From Bacillus sp. P14.5 (GTDB lineage Bacteria > Bacillota > Bacilli > Bacillales > Bacillaceae_B), in contig NZ_NIJF01000015.1 in NCBI RefSeq assembly GCF_003316765.1, forward strand, positions 29,101-93,100: a stretch of 64,000 nt of DNA, given 5' to 3'. The first letter of the stretch is position 1; every line of letters starts with the position of its first letter. Below, piece by piece: positions 1 to 8,000 of this stretch. Made by a program: the position numbers and the translations under genes. The notes beneath the pieces are model-generated. The model ran no database searches, was not told the DNA's origin, and worked only from the letters and a program-made list of their open reading frames with translations.

Positions 1-650
1 AATTCATCACTCGCATGGACAATCGTTTCCAAGATTTTATTGGATCCCTGTTGATGTTCGTGATGATGGTGATCATGTCCTTCTTTTTTCTCAACACGCA
101 GAGGATCTCTTTTTCCAAAAAGCTTATAAAGCAGAGCTCCTATCAGCAGGGCCGCGACAGCAGCAATCCCCATACGCCCGAACACAATCGTGAGGTTATT
201 CTGAAACGCATAGTATGTAGAAGCAAGTACTATAGGATTTAGAATGGGGGCGGTCACCATGATTACCATCGCCAAGTGTGCCGGAACTCCTTTTTTAATC
301 AACCGCCTGGCGACTGGAACAATCGCACATTCACAGATCGGCAGCAACGCCCCTACAAAGACCGCCGGAAAGAGGGCAAGATATGGGAACCTCTTTGGGA
401 CAAGTTTTTGCAGCATATTTTCTGAAACAAACACCTGGATGATTGCTGAAGCAAAGACTCCGATCAAGATGAACGGTACAGCCTCAAGCAGGATACTTAA
501 GAAAATGGTCACCATATTTGTAAAACTGGAGTTCAACATCACATCTGGTAAGAACGGTGTAAGTCTGTCTCCCGCCAAAAACAGTACAATAAAAAGAATA
601 AAAAGCAAGATACCAAGGAGTTCCTGGCTCCATGTCCGCATAGTATTCAT
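1..650 (-). CDS. Permease of the UPF0718 (YcgR/YraQ) family, partial
   Basis: The reading frame runs off the left edge, so the C-terminal half is missing; 216 residues are visible. Reading on the minus strand gives a start MNTMRTWSQELLGILL with AAGGAG upstream. Several hydrophobic segments follow, with the family-like stretch LPICECAIVPVARRLI and a second block around VTAPILNPIVLAS. A cytosolic loop near residues 190-200 is rich in histidine (HDHHHHEHQQ), which could bind metal. The family is predicted to be a multi-pass inner-membrane permease; its substrate is not established. The Cys-Glu-Cys in the first hydrophobic repeat is conserved in this family as I recall it. Family assignment is from recognition, not a search. 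Confidence 0.75.
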   Translation of the reverse strand, partial: MNTMRTWSQELLGILLFILFIVLFLAGDRLTPFLPDVMLNSSFTNMVTIFLSILLEAVPFILIGVFASAIIQVFVSENMLQKLVPKRFPYLALFPAVFVGALLPICECAIVPVARRLIKKGVPAHLAMVIMVTAPILNPIVLASTYYAFQNNLTIVFGRMGIAAVAALLIGALLYKLFGKRDPLRVEKKEGHDHHHHEHQQGSNKILETIVHASDE

Positions 651-769
651 GTAAAATCTCCTTACAATCGTAATGATTTCGCTTTATATTATATACTATG
701 CTTGTCCTCAAAATCTATGATAATTTCAATTTTTCTCTAATCACTTACTTTCAAAATGAAGCACACTAA

Positions 770-798
770 TTGACCTTTCTAATAAAATCCCTTATAAT
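770..798 (+). promoter_or_regulatory. Sigma-A promoter of tRNA-Arg(CCT)
   Basis: TTGACC at 770-775 and TATAAT at 793-798 are separated by exactly 17 bp. The -10 ends 10 bases before the tRNA, which fits a strong stable-RNA promoter. Confidence 0.85.
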
Positions 799-808
799 GA
801 ATTCCTGT

Positions 809-882
809 GTCCCAGTAGCTCAGCAGGATAGAGCAACAGCCTCCTAAGCTGTAGGTCGCAAGTTCGACTCTTGCCTGGGACG
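809..882 (+). tRNA. tRNA-Arg (anticodon CCT)
   Basis: The acceptor arms GTCCCAG (809-815) and CTGGGAC (875-881) pair fully, followed by discriminator G882. The D-arm AGCTCAGCAGGATAGAGC and T-arm containing GGTTCGA-type sequence (AAGTTCGACTC) are present. The anticodon loop reads CTCCTAA, giving anticodon CCT for Arg codon AGG. The CCA end is not encoded. It has its own promoter and terminator, so it is a single-gene transcription unit. Confidence 0.95.
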
Positions 883-890
883 TTAATGTA

Positions 891-935
891 AAAGAGCGGA
901 GATTCCTTACTTCAAGGATTCTCCGCTCTTTTCTT
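891..935. terminator. Bidirectional terminator between tRNA-Arg and a converging gene
   Basis: An 18-bp stem (891-908 with 914-931, one mismatch) has a 5-base loop, with T-runs on the plus strand and matching A-rich sequence on the other side. The stop codon of the converging minus-strand gene lies in its loop. Confidence 0.85.
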
Positions 936-1304
936 TTGTTCCTTCTCAATCGCTCCCATTCCTTCAAGAAGGATTTTGGCATCATTATTTAAAAATTCCA
1001 GGGTTTCTGTCTTGAGAAGCAATTCTTTTTTATTCTTCACTGTCATCTTCAATCCTTGAACATCAAACTTGAGAGCATAGGTATTGATGGCGTGAATGGT
1101 GGCCATTTCTGTTCGGGTGAGAGGCATTTCTCCATTATTCTTTCTATCTATCAAATAATCCAGCAAATCTCGTGAGTTTCTATTCAAAAGCTGCTTATTC
1201 TCATGTAAGAGATCGAGGTTGCTCTCGATATACTTCCTGGTACTGACTAAGTCCAACTTATCACTTTCCTCGTTAATCTTTAAGGCGAGTTCTCTTAGTT
1301 TCAT
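912..1304 (-). CDS. Conserved-looking hypothetical protein, 130 aa
   Basis: I do not recognise this protein. It is highly charged and almost entirely helical in character, with no membrane segment and no Cys pairs. Leucine/lysine heptad-like spacing (LRELALKINEESDKLDLV) suggests a coiled coil or small helical bundle. The start at 1304 (MKLREL) is chosen because AGGAGG lies 6 bases upstream; a longer frame starting at 1319 would overlap that ribosome binding site. The gene converges on tRNA-Arg and its stop sits inside the shared terminator. Function unknown. Confidence 0.6.
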   Translation of the reverse strand: MKLRELALKINEESDKLDLVSTRKYIESNLDLLHENKQLLNRNSRDLLDYLIDRKNNGEMPLTRTEMATIHAINTYALKFDVQGLKMTVKNKKELLLKTETLEFLNNDAKILLEGMGAIEKEQKKRAENP

Positions 1305-1426
1305 TGTGGACCTCCTCATTGTCTTACCTTTTTTATCGGATTAACGAAATGATTATAGAGATGACATAAGCCCTATTTCTTATTAAAAGGCTGTTTTCGC
1401 AAAGGTTGTGGCTGGTTAAAAGGAAT

Positions 1427-1808
1427 GGATTTCCGCTCCAGGCGCTGGGCGGGCGCCCGGCCTCCTCGGCTTCATAAGAAGCAGAAGCGGCCGTTCAGCG
1501 ACGTACAGATTTTAAGGCTATCGCAGAAAGGAATTACTAAGAGCTTAAGTGATTCGATGATGACTTATCTATTTAAAGTGAAAAGGCCCCGCTCAGCGGC
1601 GTACCGACTGGATTGACTCCGCATGAGATAAAGGAAACACAACAAACACAGTGAGTTGGATTTGCCAGTTTAAAAAGTGGTAGATCTCCGTTTAATCCGG
1701 GCAGACAAACTTTCCCCTATATTGCTCTTTTGGCGTTTGAATTTGAGGGCTTGCTTTAGCTGGATAGCCGGCTAGTCCCGCAGCAGATGCGCATTCCGCT
1801 CCAACCCC
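1427..1808 (+). repeat. Degenerate, interrupted copy of the type A intergenic repeat
   Basis: The left part (1427-1475) contains TTCCGCTCCAGGCGC, GGGCGGGCG and GCCTCCTCGGCTTC, and the right part (1770-1808) contains CGGCTAGTCCCGCAG and ATTCCGCTCC. These match the two ends of the type A elements at 26.7, 43.2 and 47.1 kb. About 290 bases of unrelated sequence lie between them, including two similar stretches near 1484-1507 and 1584-1607 (TTCAGCGACGTAC and CTCAGCGGCGTAC). No credible gene is seen in 1305-1959. Confidence 0.55.
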
Positions 1809-1959
1809 CTATGTAGAGGTTGAGGAAAAAATAAGAAACTGCCCTTTAGAAAAAGCCATAAAAAAAAGCATGACATCCAGGTTTCCGGGATTGTCACACT
1901 CATTTTTCTCTTATGTGTTTTTGAAAAACCACTGCCATTTTCCTTCCGTGTCTAAGGTT

Positions 1960-2103
1960 TTATCTTCTAACTCGTCCGATTCTCTTCTTGACCGGAATAC
2001 TGTAACAGTCGTCACAGATGCCCCCGTTGTCAATAAACTCGACTTCATCCCAAATATCCTTCCTGCACTTAGAGCAAATCCATTTTTTCTTAACCTGCTC
2101 CAT
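1960..2103 (-). CDS. Small zinc-ribbon-like protein, 47 aa
   Basis: This frame starts at ATG 2103 with GGAGGTGGTGAG directly upstream and ends at TAA 1960. The product begins MEQVKKKWICSKCRKDIWDE and continues to a second Cys pair (ICDDCYS), then a basic tail ending VKKRIGRVRR. The two CxxC pairs, at residues 10-13 and 30-33, are spaced as in a zinc ribbon. Family and partner are unknown; nucleic-acid or protein binding is plausible. It overlaps a longer minus-strand frame (1911-2204) that lacks a good ribosome site and any recognisable motif, so the short zinc-binding frame is preferred. Confidence 0.6.
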   Translation of the reverse strand: MEQVKKKWICSKCRKDIWDEVEFIDNGGICDDCYSIPVKKRIGRVRR

Positions 2104-2249
2104 CTCACCACCTCCATATTATGACATTTCGACATTTCTTTATGGATTCCTGCCAGTCTTCCCTTTAATTCGCCGATTCTGCCATACGTCCATTTCTTTT
2201 TCATATGAGTGAATTTCCAAAAGAAAAAGATACCTATGACCCTTCAGCT

Positions 2250-2280
2250 GTAGTATATTTAGAGAAACGAAATATACTAC
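2250..2280. promoter_or_regulatory. Perfect inverted repeat upstream of the MFS exporter, possible operator
   Basis: GTAGTATATT (2250-2259) and AATATACTAC (2271-2280) form a perfect 10-bp dyad with an 11-bp spacer, 21 bases before the exporter start. There is no T-run, so it is more like a repressor operator than a terminator. A second short dyad ACACTGTGT follows. Confidence 0.45.
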
Positions 2281-2300
2281 ACACTGTGTGAGGTTCTATT

Positions 2301-3503
2301 ATGTGGAAAAATAAAAATGTCTGGATTATTTTAATGGGCGAGTTTGTTGCCGGCTTGGGACTGTGGCTCGGAATCATTGGAAATCTTGAATTTATGCAGG
2401 ACAAGGTGCCCTCCGACTTTTTGAAAGCCGTCATCTTGGCCATCGGTTTGCTGGCCGGGCTGCTTCTTGGTCCGCTTGCTGGCAGGATTACGGATCAGGT
2501 GGATAAAAAGAAAGTCATGCTTTTCTCCGGTTTCGGACGCGCAGTCAGCGTGCTGTTCATGTTTGCCGCCATCTATACCGGATCTGTTCTATGGATGGTT
2601 GTTTTCATGATTTTCATCCAGGTTTCAGCTGCTTTCTATTTTCCAGCCTTACAGGCAGCCATCCCTATGGTGGTAAAGGAAAAGGATCTGCTTCAGCTCA
2701 ATGGAATCCATATGAATGTCGCTACCCTGTCAAGAATATTGGGAACAGCTCTCGCAGGAATCTTCCTTGTCATTATGTCTTTGTCTATGCTGTACTTCCT
2801 TTCCATGGTTGCTTATTTGCTTCTCTTCTTCCTAACATTTTTCTTAAAGCTGGAGGAACCGCATGCGGGCGTCATACAGAAAGGGAAAGCCAAAGCAGGC
2901 AGCTTCAAGGAAGTGTTTCCAATCATCAAGGGACTTCCGATTGTCATGATGACTTTAATTATGACACTCATTCCCCTGTTATTTATCGGCGGTTTCAATC
3001 TAATGGTCATCAATATCAGTGAGCTACAGAACAGTTCTGCCATTAAGGGCTGGATTTATACGGCCGAAGGGATTGCCTTCATGCTTGGCGCATTCTTTGT
3101 AAAACAGATCAGCGGCAAACGTTCCCCTTACTCGATATTGTTCCTGTTTTCATTCGTGATCGGTGCTGCGCAAATGCTGCTGTTTTTCGCTGACCAGCCC
3201 GTGATTTCCGTGATCGCTTTTGCGATTTTTGGATTTGCAGTCGGCTGCTTCTTTCCCACAGCCGCTACCATTTTCCAAACACGGATTCCGAAAGACTTTC
3301 ATGGAAGATTCTTTTCATTCCGGAATATGCTGGACAGATTGATTTTCCAGGTGGTCCTCCTGATGACAGGGTTGTTCCTGGATATTATGGGCTTGCAGTA
3401 TATGACGCTCATGTTTGGCATCCTTTCTCTTGCAGCCACGGCACTCTTTTACTCCAAGTACCGCCAGTTAAAAGAAACAGTTCTGGCTGAGAAGGCAGGC
3501 TGA
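2301..3503 (+). CDS. MFS transporter, EntS/macrolide-efflux-like
   Basis: The 400-residue protein has about 12 hydrophobic segments from residue 8 to 392. The signature between helices 2 and 3 (GPLAGRITDQVDKKKVM) matches the MFS motif A pattern GxLaDrxGrkkv in a diverged form. Overall sequence resembles the MFS_3 group, which includes EntS and MefA-type exporters. The substrate cannot be read from sequence. The gene stands alone, with the dyad at 2250-2280 upstream and a strong terminator immediately downstream, consistent with a locally regulated drug or siderophore efflux pump. Confidence 0.75.
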   Translation: MWKNKNVWIILMGEFVAGLGLWLGIIGNLEFMQDKVPSDFLKAVILAIGLLAGLLLGPLAGRITDQVDKKKVMLFSGFGRAVSVLFMFAAIYTGSVLWMVVFMIFIQVSAAFYFPALQAAIPMVVKEKDLLQLNGIHMNVATLSRILGTALAGIFLVIMSLSMLYFLSMVAYLLLFFLTFFLKLEEPHAGVIQKGKAKAGSFKEVFPIIKGLPIVMMTLIMTLIPLLFIGGFNLMVINISELQNSSAIKGWIYTAEGIAFMLGAFFVKQISGKRSPYSILFLFSFVIGAAQMLLFFADQPVISVIAFAIFGFAVGCFFPTAATIFQTRIPKDFHGRFFSFRNMLDRLIFQVVLLMTGLFLDIMGLQYMTLMFGILSLAATALFYSKYRQLKETVLAEKAG

Positions 3504-3505
3504 CA

Positions 3506-3540
3506 GCAAAAACCACACTGAAACCCAGTGTGGTTTTTGC
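3506..3540. terminator. Bidirectional terminator between convergent genes
   Basis: A perfect 15-bp stem (3506-3520 with 3526-3540) whose arms start with A-runs and end with T-runs on both strands. It serves the MFS gene on plus and the acyl-CoA dehydrogenase operon on minus. Confidence 0.9.
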
Positions 3541-5223
3541 TTATTTTACAGGAGTGAACTGCGGGCTGCATATTAGGTCAAAGTATGACACCGGCTTCAT
3601 TTCTTTATCCAGCAGGTGATTGCACCAAGTTTTTTCGATATAGATCTCCGCTTTCGCCTGCTCCCGCTCACCGCCGGCCGCTGCTTCTTCTAAACTAATC
3701 CAGCTTTCATAAATTCTTGTCATAAGAGTACCGATTTTTTTTGCATGATAGGTCTGCACATCTTGGTCCGCGCCGGCTACATACTCTGTCAGTTCCGATA
3801 GCTCACTCAAGCCTTGTACTACAATACCTTTTAATCCATCCAAAGAAGCGGGCAGGCCCTTCAGATTATCCATCATTTCTTCTATAAACAATTCATGGGC
3901 ATTATGCCTGTTCATTAACCGGAGAATTTCAAGCCCGAGGATATTCGCTGTTCCCTCCCAAACGGTCAAAACTTGCGCATCCCGCAGGAGACGGGGAAGA
4001 ACGAAGTCTTCGATAAAACCGTTTCCCCCATGCATTTCAATTGCCTCGTGAGAAAAGTGGATGGCCTGTTCGGCTGTTTCTTTTTTCAAAAGAGCAATGA
4101 GCAGCCTGTTCAGAACCATCTCTTTTTCCGAAACAGGGTGTTCATGCGACATGACTTTCTCAAAGAGGTCGATAAGAGAAAATACAGCACTTGTTTCAAT
4201 TTCCTGCTTCACTGCCAAATGCGTCAAGGTTTCCTTGATCATCGGATATTCTGCGAGTTTCTTTCCGAATGCCTCTCTATGGAAAGCATAGTTTCTCGCT
4301 TCCATATACGCACGCCTCATGATACCTATCGAAGCGATCGCATTGCAGACCCTGGAGAGGTTGAGCGCCTCCATCATATAGTGGATACCTTTAGAAGGCT
4401 CCCCGACCAGGTAGCCCTCTGCTTCTTCAAACTCGACCTCAGCGGAAGGAACAGCCCGGACACCCAATTTGTCTTTCAATCTTCTAATTTTGATACCGTT
4501 CAGTTTTCTGCTTTCCTTTCTCCATGGCACGGCAAACAGGCTTAACCCCTTTGTCCCAGGCTGTGCGCCTTCCATCCTGGCCAATACCATCGCTACTCCG
4601 CACATTCCCGAGTTGGAGGCAAAATATTTCTCTCCGGAAAGGTAGTAGCTATCACCCCTTTGGACTGCTGTTGTTTCGTTCGCGCCTACATCCGATCCTC
4701 CCTGCCGCTCAGTCAGGAAGGTCGCTCCTTCATATAACTCTGTTTCTCCGGTAGAAAGCACGTGAGGAAGAAAACGCTCTTTGATTTCATCACTCGCATA
4801 GTGTTCCAGGAGATAGGCTGTTGCCATCGTCAGGGTGACAGGACAATAGAAGCCCGGTTCGGACTGTGAAAGCAGATACCCTTGCGCATAGGAATAAACA
4901 TAATTGCCTTTTCGGCCGAGCTCCGGGATCTGTTTATGGATATAGCCCACAATCCCTTTGTTATACGTATCTTTTACCGTTTTTTTATAGCCTTCATTGA
5001 CCCAGACCTCCGAGATATCCTCGCCCATCCTGTCATATTTAATGAGCCTCGGCTGGCCTTCCCGGTCTGTGTGTACGGCACGTTCATCGATCTCGCCTGC
5101 ACACATCCTGCCAAACTCTGTCAGCTCCCTATCCGCCCATTCTCCCATTTCTTTATCGAGGTATCGCTTCAGGACACTTATAAAATGGGGATCCTCTTTG
5201 TAAAAGTTTTCGATAGTCTTCAT
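3541..5223 (-). CDS. Acyl-CoA dehydrogenase, AidB-like subgroup
   Basis: The 560-residue flavoprotein has the acyl-CoA dehydrogenase layout: alpha-helical N domain, beta domain with the FAD-contacting LTERQGGSDVGANETT (about residues 166-181), and C-terminal helical domain with the WEGTANILGLE motif near residue 420. The TERQGGSDV sequence and the length, longer than the usual 380-residue enzymes, point to the AidB/very-long-chain-like branch. It would oxidise an acyl-CoA at C2-C3 with FAD. Its ATG overlaps the stop of the upstream ligase gene by 4 bases, so the two are translationally coupled. With the ligase and a MerR regulator it forms a fatty or branched-acid degradation unit. Confidence 0.85.
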   Translation of the reverse strand: MKTIENFYKEDPHFISVLKRYLDKEMGEWADRELTEFGRMCAGEIDERAVHTDREGQPRLIKYDRMGEDISEVWVNEGYKKTVKDTYNKGIVGYIHKQIPELGRKGNYVYSYAQGYLLSQSEPGFYCPVTLTMATAYLLEHYASDEIKERFLPHVLSTGETELYEGATFLTERQGGSDVGANETTAVQRGDSYYLSGEKYFASNSGMCGVAMVLARMEGAQPGTKGLSLFAVPWRKESRKLNGIKIRRLKDKLGVRAVPSAEVEFEEAEGYLVGEPSKGIHYMMEALNLSRVCNAIASIGIMRRAYMEARNYAFHREAFGKKLAEYPMIKETLTHLAVKQEIETSAVFSLIDLFEKVMSHEHPVSEKEMVLNRLLIALLKKETAEQAIHFSHEAIEMHGGNGFIEDFVLPRLLRDAQVLTVWEGTANILGLEILRLMNRHNAHELFIEEMMDNLKGLPASLDGLKGIVVQGLSELSELTEYVAGADQDVQTYHAKKIGTLMTRIYESWISLEEAAAGGEREQAKAEIYIEKTWCNHLLDKEMKPVSYFDLICSPQFTPVK

Positions 5224-6746
5224 TGTGCAACACCACGCTTATTTTCATCTCTAAGGACCTGTTTCAGAATTTTGCCTGTCGCATTGCGGGGAAGTTCTGT
5301 TACTACCTCATATAGTTTCGGAATTTTATAGCCTGCGAGCTTCCCGGATAAAAAAGTCTGGCAGGTTTCTTTTACATCTTCCATTTTTTCCGATGAAACA
5401 ACAACAGCTTTCACAGTTTCCCCCCATTCTGGATGAGGGACACCGATGACCGCAGCCTCTGATATCGATGGATGAGCCATCAAGGCTTCTTCCACCTCTT
5501 TAGGATAAATGTTGACCCCTCCGGAGATGATTAAATCCTTCTTCCGGTCGACAATCCAGACGTATCCTTCTTCATCCCTCCTGGCCAGGTCACCTGTCCG
5601 TAACCATTCATTGTGATAGGCTTCATTGGTTTTTTCAGAGTCTTTATAGTAACCTTTCATATTTCCTTCTCCATAGAGCAGTATTTCTCCCACTTCACCT
5701 GGAGGAAGTTCGTTTCCTGCGTCATCGGCAATCATGATTTCTGTCCCTAAAGCACCTCTTTTCCCGATACTGCCTTCATTTCCTCCATGCTCAGCAGGAA
5801 GCAGCAGCGTTCCGGAAGGTCCTGCTTCTGTCAGTCCATAGACACAGCATAACCGGTCTGTATTGAATTTCTCTTTGATAAGCGCCACTTCTGGCTTTGA
5901 GAGCGGTGCCCCGCCATACACCCAGAATTTCATAGAGGAAAGATCAAATGATTCGATCGTTGGCATTATAGCTGTAAAAAGATATGCAACAGGTGCGCCG
6001 AAGAAGTGAGTCACCTTTTCACCTTCCACTAATTTCAGGAGGGCTTCCGGAGTAAAAGTCGGTGACAGCACATGGGCCGCTCCCACATAAGTTCCCGCCA
6101 CCAGAAATAAGTGAAGAGGAGCTGAATGGCTCAAAGGCATCATATGGAGAATCCGGCTCTCCGGTTTCATTTCCATTTCCACGCACATCATAGTCGCGGC
6201 ACTCAATATATTGCGGTAAGTAAACAGGACACCCTTTGGCTTTCCAGTCGTTCCTGATGTATATAAGATTGTGGCCTCGTCATCCTCAGTGAGGGTGCAG
6301 GCGATTGATCCTGTCTCTCCTTCTTGAAGCAATTGCGAGAAGCTCTTCCATGAATCTTCTCCATCGCCAGTTTTAATCAACAGAAGGTTATCACCCTGCA
6401 CTTCGGAAACGGCATCAAACAGAAGTTCATGGACTATGAATGCCGCCGCATCACTGTGTTCCAGGATATAGCGCACTTCTTCACCCGTCAGCTTGGCATT
6501 TATCGGGACAATGACCGCTCCCAGCCGAAGTACGGAAAAATAAGAAATAACAAATTCAAGGGTATTCGGCATGAAAAGGACAACTTTATCTCCAGCGGTT
6601 ATCCCTTGCAGCCTTAAAGCAGAGGCAAACTTGTTCACTTGCTGATCCAGCTCAAAATAATTCACACGGTGTTCACCTGAGATGACGGCTTCTTGAAACG
6701 GGTACTTACGGGCATTTCTCTCCAGCAAATTTGATATATTCATCAC
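5220..6746 (-). CDS. AMP-forming acyl-CoA synthetase (class I adenylate-forming)
   Basis: The 508-residue product carries the P-loop-like AMP-binding motif TILYTSGTTGKPKGV (about residues 158-172), the hinge motif GDLARRDEEGYVWIVDRKKD, the ISGGVNIYPKEVE motif and the C-terminal catalytic lysine context RNATGKILKQ. It activates a carboxylic acid with ATP and transfers it to CoA. Chain-length preference cannot be read from sequence. It overlaps both neighbours by 4 bases, so regulator, ligase and dehydrogenase are one operon. Confidence 0.88.
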   Translation of the reverse strand: MMNISNLLERNARKYPFQEAVISGEHRVNYFELDQQVNKFASALRLQGITAGDKVVLFMPNTLEFVISYFSVLRLGAVIVPINAKLTGEEVRYILEHSDAAAFIVHELLFDAVSEVQGDNLLLIKTGDGEDSWKSFSQLLQEGETGSIACTLTEDDEATILYTSGTTGKPKGVLFTYRNILSAATMMCVEMEMKPESRILHMMPLSHSAPLHLFLVAGTYVGAAHVLSPTFTPEALLKLVEGEKVTHFFGAPVAYLFTAIMPTIESFDLSSMKFWVYGGAPLSKPEVALIKEKFNTDRLCCVYGLTEAGPSGTLLLPAEHGGNEGSIGKRGALGTEIMIADDAGNELPPGEVGEILLYGEGNMKGYYKDSEKTNEAYHNEWLRTGDLARRDEEGYVWIVDRKKDLIISGGVNIYPKEVEEALMAHPSISEAAVIGVPHPEWGETVKAVVVSSEKMEDVKETCQTFLSGKLAGYKIPKLYEVVTELPRNATGKILKQVLRDENKRGVAQ

Positions 6747-7126
6747 TCATCGCTCCCCAATTGTTCAAGTCTTTTGACAAAATCATCACGCAGTTCCTCT
6801 AAATCGTGCTTCATATTCTCCAGTTCCCTGATCCGTCCGTTCACCTCCTCAATTCTTTGATTGCCATACTGAATCGTCCTTTCCAGCTGAGCCCTGCCGC
6901 TGCGGTCACGGTCAAACAGATGAATCATTTCTTTGATTTCATCTAATGAAAAGCCGAATCGCTTTCCGCGCAGAATCAGCTTCAGGCGGGCATATTCTTT
7001 TCTCGAATATACCCTCCTGCCGCCATTATTTCGTGAAGGCTGCAAAAGGTCCAATTCTTCATAGTATCTGATCGTCCTGGTGGTGAGGTTAAATTCTTCT
7101 GCTAGGTCAGAAATAGAATAGTTCAT
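6743..7126 (-). CDS. MerR-family regulator, LiuR-like
   Basis: The 127-residue protein starts with a MerR winged helix (SISDLAEEFNLTTRTIRYYE), then RRVYSRKEYARLKLILRGKR and GFSLDEIKEMIHLFD, followed by a C-terminal coiled-coil dimer helix. It has no Cys effector cluster, so it is not a metal sensor. LiuR-type MerR proteins regulate branched-chain amino acid and acyl-CoA degradation. The operator just upstream has the family's GTTAACGTTAAC-type core. It heads the operon with the ligase and dehydrogenase, so it probably autoregulates that operon in response to an acyl-CoA. Confidence 0.85.
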   Translation of the reverse strand: MNYSISDLAEEFNLTTRTIRYYEELDLLQPSRNNGGRRVYSRKEYARLKLILRGKRFGFSLDEIKEMIHLFDRDRSGRAQLERTIQYGNQRIEEVNGRIRELENMKHDLEELRDDFVKRLEQLGSDE

Positions 7127-7160
7127 GGGGTCTCCTGTGTCTGATTTTTTTGATAATTGT

Positions 7161-7191
7161 ATTTTACCATTGACGTTAACGTTAACTTCAA
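7161..7191 (-). promoter_or_regulatory. MerR-type promoter with LiuR-like operator in a 19-bp spacer
   Basis: On the minus strand TTGAAG (7186-7191) and TAAAAT (7161-7166) are separated by 19 bp, the long spacer typical of MerR-controlled promoters. The palindrome GTTAACGTTAAC (7175-7186) lies between them, extended to a near-perfect 22-bp dyad at 7170-7191. This links the regulator at 6743-7126 to its own operon. Confidence 0.75.
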
Positions 7192-7206
7192 CTTATTTTC
7201 AAAAAA

Positions 7207-7240
7207 AATCCACCAAGGGGCTAATCGCCTGAGGTGGATT
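7207..7240 (-). terminator. Terminator of the 58-aa membrane protein gene
   Basis: AATCCACC (7207-7214) pairs with GGTGGATT (7233-7240). On the minus strand it is followed by a run of eight T. Confidence 0.8.
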
Positions 7241-7254
7241 CATTTTTGGACACT

Positions 7255-7431
7255 TTATTTTTCTTTATCTGTATCTTTATTTTTATCTCTATCATGATCA
7301 AGAATATGATATTGGCTTTCATCAAAATTCTTCAGGTCCTTTTTAGACTTTCTCATGAATAACAGTACGATGATCAAAGCTGGAATCGCCAATATAACAT
7401 ACCCAAAAACCAGGTTTAAGAACTCAGACAT
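7255..7431 (-). CDS. Small single-pass membrane protein, 58 aa
   Basis: The start at 7431 (MSEFLNLVFGYVILAIP) is chosen because AAAGGAAG lies 6-8 bases upstream; longer in-frame starts fall on that site. One hydrophobic segment at about residues 4-25 is followed by a basic stretch (RKSKKD) and an acidic/lysine-rich tail ending DRDKNKDTDKEK. This predicts an N-out membrane anchor with a charged cytosolic tail. I do not recognise a family. Confidence 0.55.
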   Translation of the reverse strand: MSEFLNLVFGYVILAIPALIIVLLFMRKSKKDLKNFDESQYHILDHDRDKNKDTDKEK

Positions 7432-7632
7432 TTTCATCTTCCTTTCATAAGTACTTGTCTTCATTATACCGGTTCATAATCCAATTCAAAAAGAATTGAA
7501 ACCTGATGATCAAATACTAAATCAGGACTGGCCTCAATGGTACCTGCCCGATCCAACTGTTGAAATTCAGAAACTTTGGGAAAGATCGCCGTTAAAAAGG
7601 CCAACTAATGGTACATGGACATTACTATGAAA

Positions 7633-7663
7633 AGAGGAGCGGCTTATATTCAGCCGCTCCTCT
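7633..7663 (-). terminator. Terminator of the DUF3784 gene
   Basis: An 11-bp perfect stem AGAGGAGCGGC / GCCGCTCCTCT with a 9-base loop, followed on the minus strand by TTTT. Confidence 0.8.
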
Positions 7664-7669
7664 GGATGT

Positions 7670-7981
7670 TTATCTCTTTCTAAACCGATCCCCGGTATTT
7701 ACATAAACCACGATATACAGTACAACCGCGAGAAACAACCCAAGCCCGAGTGCGAAAAGCCATTGAGCATCAAGCAGCTCGCTGACTGGCCAAAACAGCA
7801 TACAAAATGACAATGCAAACATCATCTTCCCCATGAATCTGCATAGTGCCTGTTCATCATACTGTTCTTTTTCCTCTTTGGGCATTGTATTATATCCTGC
7901 GATTAAAAAAGCTCCTTTTCCATTCAGAAGGAATAGTCCGAGCACTATAAATAACGCAATGATAATGAATGTAACAATCAT
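7670..7981 (-). CDS. DUF3784-like membrane protein, 103 aa
   Basis: The protein has hydrophobic segments at about residues 3-22, 52-70 and 73-93. The stretch FLIAGYNTMPKEEKEQYD after the first segment matches the DUF3784 family as I recall it. Function is unknown. The start is supported by GGAGGAG 7 bases upstream. It lies 19 bases after another small membrane gene and the two are probably co-transcribed. Confidence 0.6.
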   Translation of the reverse strand: MIVTFIIIALFIVLGLFLLNGKGAFLIAGYNTMPKEEKEQYDEQALCRFMGKMMFALSFCMLFWPVSELLDAQWLFALGLGLFLAVVLYIVVYVNTGDRFRKR

Positions 7982-8000
7982 GGTCAGTCTCCTCCCTCAT

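Noticed and set aside
244..654. 136-residue plus-strand frame at the left edge
   Set aside because: Antisense to the permease, whose minus-strand reading has membrane segments, an AAGGAG and family motifs.
1425..1616. 63-residue plus-strand frame beginning MDFRSRRWAG
   Set aside because: It is translation of the decayed type A repeat; similar Arg/Pro-rich frames arise at every copy.
1911..2204. 97-residue minus-strand frame starting MKKKWTYGRIGELK
   Set aside because: No good ribosome site, mixed composition, and it overlaps the better-supported zinc-ribbon frame in another phase.
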